A stretch of 10,573 nt of DNA from Salsipaludibacter sp038233055 (GTDB taxonomy: Bacteria > Actinomycetota > Nitriliruptoria > Nitriliruptorales > Nitriliruptoraceae), in NCBI GenBank assembly GCA_038233055.1, contig JBBSMS010000118.1, positions 1 through 10,573 on the forward strand, read 5' to 3'. This document shows, piece by piece, positions 8,047 through 10,573 of this stretch. The first letter of the stretch is position 1, and each line of letters starts with the position of its first letter. Below the pieces are notes generated by a model. It made no database searches, was not told the origin of the DNA, and was given only the letters and a program-made list of their open reading frames with translations. Both the position numbers and the translations under genes were made by a program.

Positions 8047-9192
8047 ATGCCGATCGCCACCCCCCAGATCTACCGCGCCATGCTTGATGCTGCCCAGGCG
8101 GGCCACCACGCCCTGCCGGCCATCAACGTCACCTCCAGTTCCACCCTCAACGCCGCCCTGCAGGGGTTCGCCGAGGCAGAGTCGGACGGGATCATCCAGG
8201 TCTCCACTGGTGGCGCCGAGTTCTTCTCCGGTCAGGGCGTCGGCGAGATGCCGGTCGGGGCCCGGGCCATGGCCGAGTGCGCCCACGTGCTGGCCGCCGA
8301 GTACCCGGTCAACATCGCACTGCACACCGACCACTGCCAGCCCGACAAGGTCGACGCCTTCATCCGCCCGATCCTTGCGATGTCCCGCGAGCGCCACGCC
8401 GAAACCGGCCTTCCGCTGTTCCAGAGCCACATGCTGGACGCGTCGTCGATCCCGTTGGAGGACAACCTCGCACTGGCCGACGACCTGCTGACCGAGTGTG
8501 CCGAGCTGGACGTCATCCTCGAGATCGAGATCGGCATCGTCGGCGGTGTCGAGGACACCGAGGACAACGAGGGCGTCGACCGCGACAAGCTCTACACCAG
8601 CCCGGCCGACATGGTCCGCACGTCCGAGGTCCTGGGCACGTTCGACCGGGGCCGCTACCTGCTGGCCGCCGTCTTCGGCAACGTCCACGGGGTCTACAAG
8701 CCCGGCTCGGTCGAGCTGCGCCCGACCATCCTGCGGGACGGCCAGGCCGCGGTGGAGGAGGAGTACGGCGAGGACGCCCGCCACTACCTGGTCTTCCACG
8801 GCGGGTCGGGTTCGAGCCTCGACGAGATCCACGAGACCCTGGGCTACGGCGTCATCAAGATGAACATCGACACCGACTGCCAGTACGCCTATGCGCGTCC
8901 GGTGGCGGGCCACATGATGGAGAACTACGACGGTGTCCTGAAGGTGGACGGCGAGGTCGGCAACAAGAAGGCCTACGACCCGCGCGTGTGGTCCAAGAAG
9001 GCCGAGCGCGGCATGTCCGACCGGGTCATCGAGGCCTGCGAGATGCTGAAGTCCGCCGGCACCACCCTGTCCAACTCCCGCGCGCCCGTCGCGGGCTCAC
9101 GCCGTTGGAGGGGGCATCATCCGGGCGTAGGCGGGGACTCGCGGTCGCAGTCGCAGGGGACGGCGCCGCAGCGGGGGCAGCCGTGGGCATAG
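8047..9192 (+). CDS. fba: Class II fructose-bisphosphate aldolase with C-terminal extension
   Basis: Zinc-dependent aldolase of glycolysis/gluconeogenesis: fructose 1,6-bisphosphate to dihydroxyacetone phosphate plus glyceraldehyde 3-phosphate, in the cytoplasm. Residues 1 to about 343 align by eye along the whole mycobacterial enzyme, from MPIATPQIYRAML to KKAERGMSDRVIEACEMLKSAG. Key sites are HTDHC with catalytic D95 and zinc ligand H96, GNVHGVYKPG (H214), and the phosphate loop FHGGSGS (H251), with KMNIDTD at 271-277 holding substrate. The ATG has CGAGG (8037-8041) 5 nt upstream. The family normally ends near residue 343-345; here the frame continues about 36 residues (APVAGSRRW...) with no similarity I recognise. 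The tail crosses a hairpin at 9077-9095 and 76 nt of the antisense MazG-like gene. It is probably read-through of former non-coding sequence. Confidence 0.95.
   Translation: MPIATPQIYRAMLDAAQAGHHALPAINVTSSSTLNAALQGFAEAESDGIIQVSTGGAEFFSGQGVGEMPVGARAMAECAHVLAAEYPVNIALHTDHCQPDKVDAFIRPILAMSRERHAETGLPLFQSHMLDASSIPLEDNLALADDLLTECAELDVILEIEIGIVGGVEDTEDNEGVDRDKLYTSPADMVRTSEVLGTFDRGRYLLAAVFGNVHGVYKPGSVELRPTILRDGQAAVEEEYGEDARHYLVFHGGSGSSLDEIHETLGYGVIKMNIDTDCQYAYARPVAGHMMENYDGVLKVDGEVGNKKAYDPRVWSKKAERGMSDRVIEACEMLKSAGTTLSNSRAPVAGSRRWRGHHPGVGGDSRSQSQGTAPQRGQPWA
9077..9095. terminator. Hairpin at the conserved end of fba
   Basis: CCCGCG (9077-9082) pairs with CGCGGG (9090-9095) around a 7-nt loop. It sits exactly where the conserved aldolase sequence ends and before the MazG-like stop at 9117, the expected place for a terminator shared by convergent genes. 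The current fba frame reads through it. There is no U-tract. Confidence 0.5.
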
Positions 9193-9422
9193 CGCGCGGC
9201 GGCCTCGGCCAGGTCGACGTCGCACTGGTCGGCCAGGCTGACCAGCCACGCCAGCACGTCGCTGAACTCGTGGACGCGCTCGGCATGGCCTTGGCGACGG
9301 ATGGCCCGGGACAGTTCCCCGACCTCCTCGACGAACCAGCCGAAGGTCGCGTCGACGCCGCGTTCGCGGTCACGCTCGCCGTAGGTCGCGCGGATGGTGT
9401 CCTGGAACGTGGTGAGGTCCAT
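9117..9422 (-). CDS. MazG-like nucleotide pyrophosphohydrolase with C-terminal Cys cluster
   Basis: A 101-residue member of the all-alpha NTP pyrophosphohydrolase (MazG-like) superfamily, which hydrolyses (d)NTPs to NMP plus pyrophosphate and is often seen as nucleotide-pool cleaning. The metal-binding pattern ExxE...ExxD is complete: E33-V-G-E36 in VEEVGELSRAI and E52-F-S-D55 in HEFSDVLAWLVSLA. The C-terminus CPRCGAVPCDCD (C82, C85, C90, C92) looks like a small zinc-binding knuckle. The ATG at 9422 has GGAG 5 nt upstream (- strand 9431-9428). The last 76 nt overlap the fba tail on the opposite strand. The tRNA-Pro gene and its terminator lie upstream, so the gene probably has its own promoter in 9423-9478, where none is evident. 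The substrate is unknown. Confidence 0.87.
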   Translation of the reverse strand: MDLTTFQDTIRATYGERDRERGVDATFGWFVEEVGELSRAIRRQGHAERVHEFSDVLAWLVSLADQCDVDLAEAAARYAHGCPRCGAVPCDCDRESPPTPG

Positions 9423-9478
9423 GGCGGCTCCGGTCGCGTGGGACGCACGTCACACGGTTCGTCGTCCGTGGACATGCC

Positions 9479-9515
9479 GCGAGGCGCGCCCCATGGTGTT
9501 CGGGACGCGCCTCGC
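9479..9515 (-). terminator. Terminator hairpin of tRNA-Pro
   Basis: GCGAGGCGCG (9479-9488) pairs perfectly with CGCGCCTCGC (9506-9515). After one C/A mismatch an inner CCC/GGG stem closes the loop. Reading the - strand, the hairpin begins 2 nt after the encoded CCA of the tRNA. It carries CGAGGCGCGC (9480-9489), also present in the tRNA gene at 9563-9572, and GTTCGGGACG (9498-9507), the reverse complement of 9554-9563 in the anticodon arm. Confidence 0.85.
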
Positions 9516-9517
9516 GA

Positions 9518-9595
9518 TGGTCGGGATGGGCGGATTCGAACCGCCGGCCTCCTCGTCCCGAACGAGGCGCGCTAACCAAGCTGCGCTACATCCCG
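9518..9595 (-). tRNA. tRNA-Pro, anticodon CGG
   Basis: A complete cloverleaf on the - strand. The acceptor CGGGATG/CATCCCG is followed by discriminator A and an encoded CCA (9518-9520). U8 A9 are present. The D arm is GCGC/GCGC with GG in the loop. The anticodon stem CCTCG/CGAGG carries the loop TTCGGGA, so positions 34-36 read CGG, which decodes CCG. The variable loop is AGGCC and the T arm GGCGG-TTCGAAT-CCGCC. There is no intron and the length is 78 nt with CCA. A possible -10 box TACGCT lies on the - strand at 9673-9678, but its -35 is poor. CCG is expected to be a common proline codon in such GC-rich DNA. Confidence 0.97.
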
Positions 9596-9792
9596 CCGTG
9601 TGCCCTCGTCGGGAAACCAGGTGAGCCGCGGCGGCAGCGAACTGCCCGGCGGGCTCGGTGAGAGCGGTCGCCAGCGTACCGATGGCCCCTTGGGCACGCG
9701 AACCACAGGGACGCGCTGCCGGGCCGGCGTGGCCGTCGGACCGTCACACCAGTCGGCGTCACGCCGAGGGGACGCGCACGACGGCTCAGCGG
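9596..9792. other. Intergenic region between tRNA-Pro and phosphoesterase
   Basis: 197 nt without a convincing gene. CGGCG-TCA-CGCCG (9754-9766) is a 5-bp hairpin about 27 nt past the phosphoesterase stop and may act as its weak terminator. The candidate tRNA promoter (TACGCT, - strand 9673-9678) also lies here. Confidence 0.4.
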
Positions 9793-10573
9793 TCAGGGGA
9801 GCAGGGTCAGCAGGGTCGCCTCGGGTCGGCAGGCGAACCGGACCGGCGCGTACTTGGAGGTGCCCAGTCCCACCGACACGTGCAGGGGGACCCCGCGATG
9901 GGTGGAGGCACCACGGGCCTGGCCCAGCGGGAGGTCGCAGTTGTCGAGCAGCGCACCCACGCCGGGGACCCGGACCTGGCCCCCGTGCGTGTGGCCGGCC
10001 AACAGGAGGTCGGCGCCAGCGTCGACCAGGCGGTCGAGCGCGTCGACGTAGGGCGCGTGGACCAGGCCGAGGTGCAGCAGGGACGGGCCGGACGGTGGGG
10101 CCAGCGTCGAGACGTCCGGCATCGTCGTCCGGGGGTCGTGGGGGTCGTCGATGGCGGACAGGGCAACCACCCCACCGCGCACGGCGACGCTGCCGCCACC
10201 GGAGCGCATCGTCGTCCAGCCGACGCGGGCGAGCCCGGCGACCATCGCCTCGGTGTCCAGCGCGACGCCCTCGTGCTGGACCTCGCTGGGACCGGTGAAG
10301 TACGACAGGGGATTGCGCGCACGCGGGGCCCAGAAGTCGTTGGAGCCCAGCACGGCGACACCCGGTCGGCCGTCGGCGGTCAGCGGCGCCAGCATGGCCA
10401 CGACCGGTTCCTCCATGTCGCGGTCGCCCAGGAGGTCGCCGGTCGCGACCACCAGGTCGTAGTCCTCCTGTGCGAGCCCGGCGAGGAAGTCCCCGACCCG
10501 TCGGTGCAGCGGGGACAGGTGCAGGTCGGACAGGTGGAGGATGCGCAGCGGCGGCGCACCCGGATCCGTCACG
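9793..10573 (-). CDS. Calcineurin-like metallophosphoesterase, 5' end possibly outside window
   Basis: A metal-dependent phosphoesterase of the calcineurin-like superfamily; substrate unknown. Motifs in order, counting from the GTG at 10572: LSDLH (D16, H18), GDLLGDRD (D46), GSND (76-79) in place of the usual GNH(D/E), VHAPY (H172), then GHTHGGQ (H194, H196). The C-terminus LGTSKYAPVRFACRPEATLL is typical of the actinobacterial group related to mycobacterial Rv3683 as I recall it. The GTG at 10572 gives MTDPGAPPLRILHLSDLH, but the frame is open to the window edge and relatives usually carry 30-40 more residues before this point, so the gene is probably cut. There is no signal peptide in the visible part. 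The gene runs toward tRNA-Pro with a 197-nt gap. Superfamily is certain; role is not. Confidence 0.9.
   Translation of the reverse strand, partial: VTDPGAPPLRILHLSDLHLSPLHRRVGDFLAGLAQEDYDLVVATGDLLGDRDMEEPVVAMLAPLTADGRPGVAVLGSNDFWAPRARNPLSYFTGPSEVQHEGVALDTEAMVAGLARVGWTTMRSGGGSVAVRGGVVALSAIDDPHDPRTTMPDVSTLAPPSGPSLLHLGLVHAPYVDALDRLVDAGADLLLAGHTHGGQVRVPGVGALLDNCDLPLGQARGASTHRGVPLHVSVGLGTSKYAPVRFACRPEATLLTLLP

Noticed and set aside
7966..8913. A 315-codon - strand frame opposite fba
   Set aside because: It is the complement of a conserved aldolase gene and has no domain of its own. Its biased composition follows from fba codon usage.
9479..9595. Integrase attachment site at tRNA-Pro
   Set aside because: The duplicated tRNA segments are 10 nt, come from the anticodon arm in permuted order and sit inside a terminator hairpin. 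There is no repeat of the tRNA 3' end and no integrase gene in view.

Overview
The window is GC-rich throughout, with frequent GTG starts, TAnnnT-type -10 boxes and terminator hairpins without a U-tract. The protein sequences (RecR, aspartokinase with an internal beta-subunit start, class II aldolase, a metallophosphoesterase with a GSND motif) point to a chromosomal segment of an actinobacterium (Actinomycetota). The class cannot be fixed from the sequence alone. No phage, IS element, CRISPR array or defence system is visible.

Left part (1-4635, all + strand): the 3' end of recR (recombination mediator) overlaps by 4 nt a VIT/CCC1-type membrane metal transporter. A short gap leads to lysC (aspartokinase), which carries a well-formed in-frame internal start for a separate beta subunit. 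A 235-nt intergenic region holding two near-identical 52-nt copies of a hairpin element follows, then asd. LysC and Asd perform the first two steps of the aspartate pathway to lysine, threonine, methionine and diaminopimelate. A 128-nt spacer leads to a small secreted lipoprotein with a C-terminal DGSxGCPxPG/VDGYRI domain.

Middle (4636-8046): a strong bidirectional terminator separates the lipoprotein gene from a convergent 1006-residue secreted subtilisin-family protease (- strand). A 282-nt divergent promoter region lies between the protease and the class II fructose-bisphosphate aldolase gene fba. This region holds a tandem 14/15-nt repeat upstream of fba.

Right part (8047-10573): fba (+) runs past the usual end of its family and overlaps, tail to tail, a small MazG-like nucleotide pyrophosphohydrolase (-). 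Upstream of the latter, also on the - strand, are tRNA-Pro(CGG) with its own terminator hairpin and a metallophosphoesterase that runs off the window.

Most genes are ordinary housekeeping or surface genes. The points most worth a second look are the duplicated hairpin element between lysC and asd, the read-through tail of fba over its apparent terminator and the antisense mazG-like gene, the internal lysC start, and the tRNA-Pro terminator whose segments are complementary to the tRNA anticodon arm.
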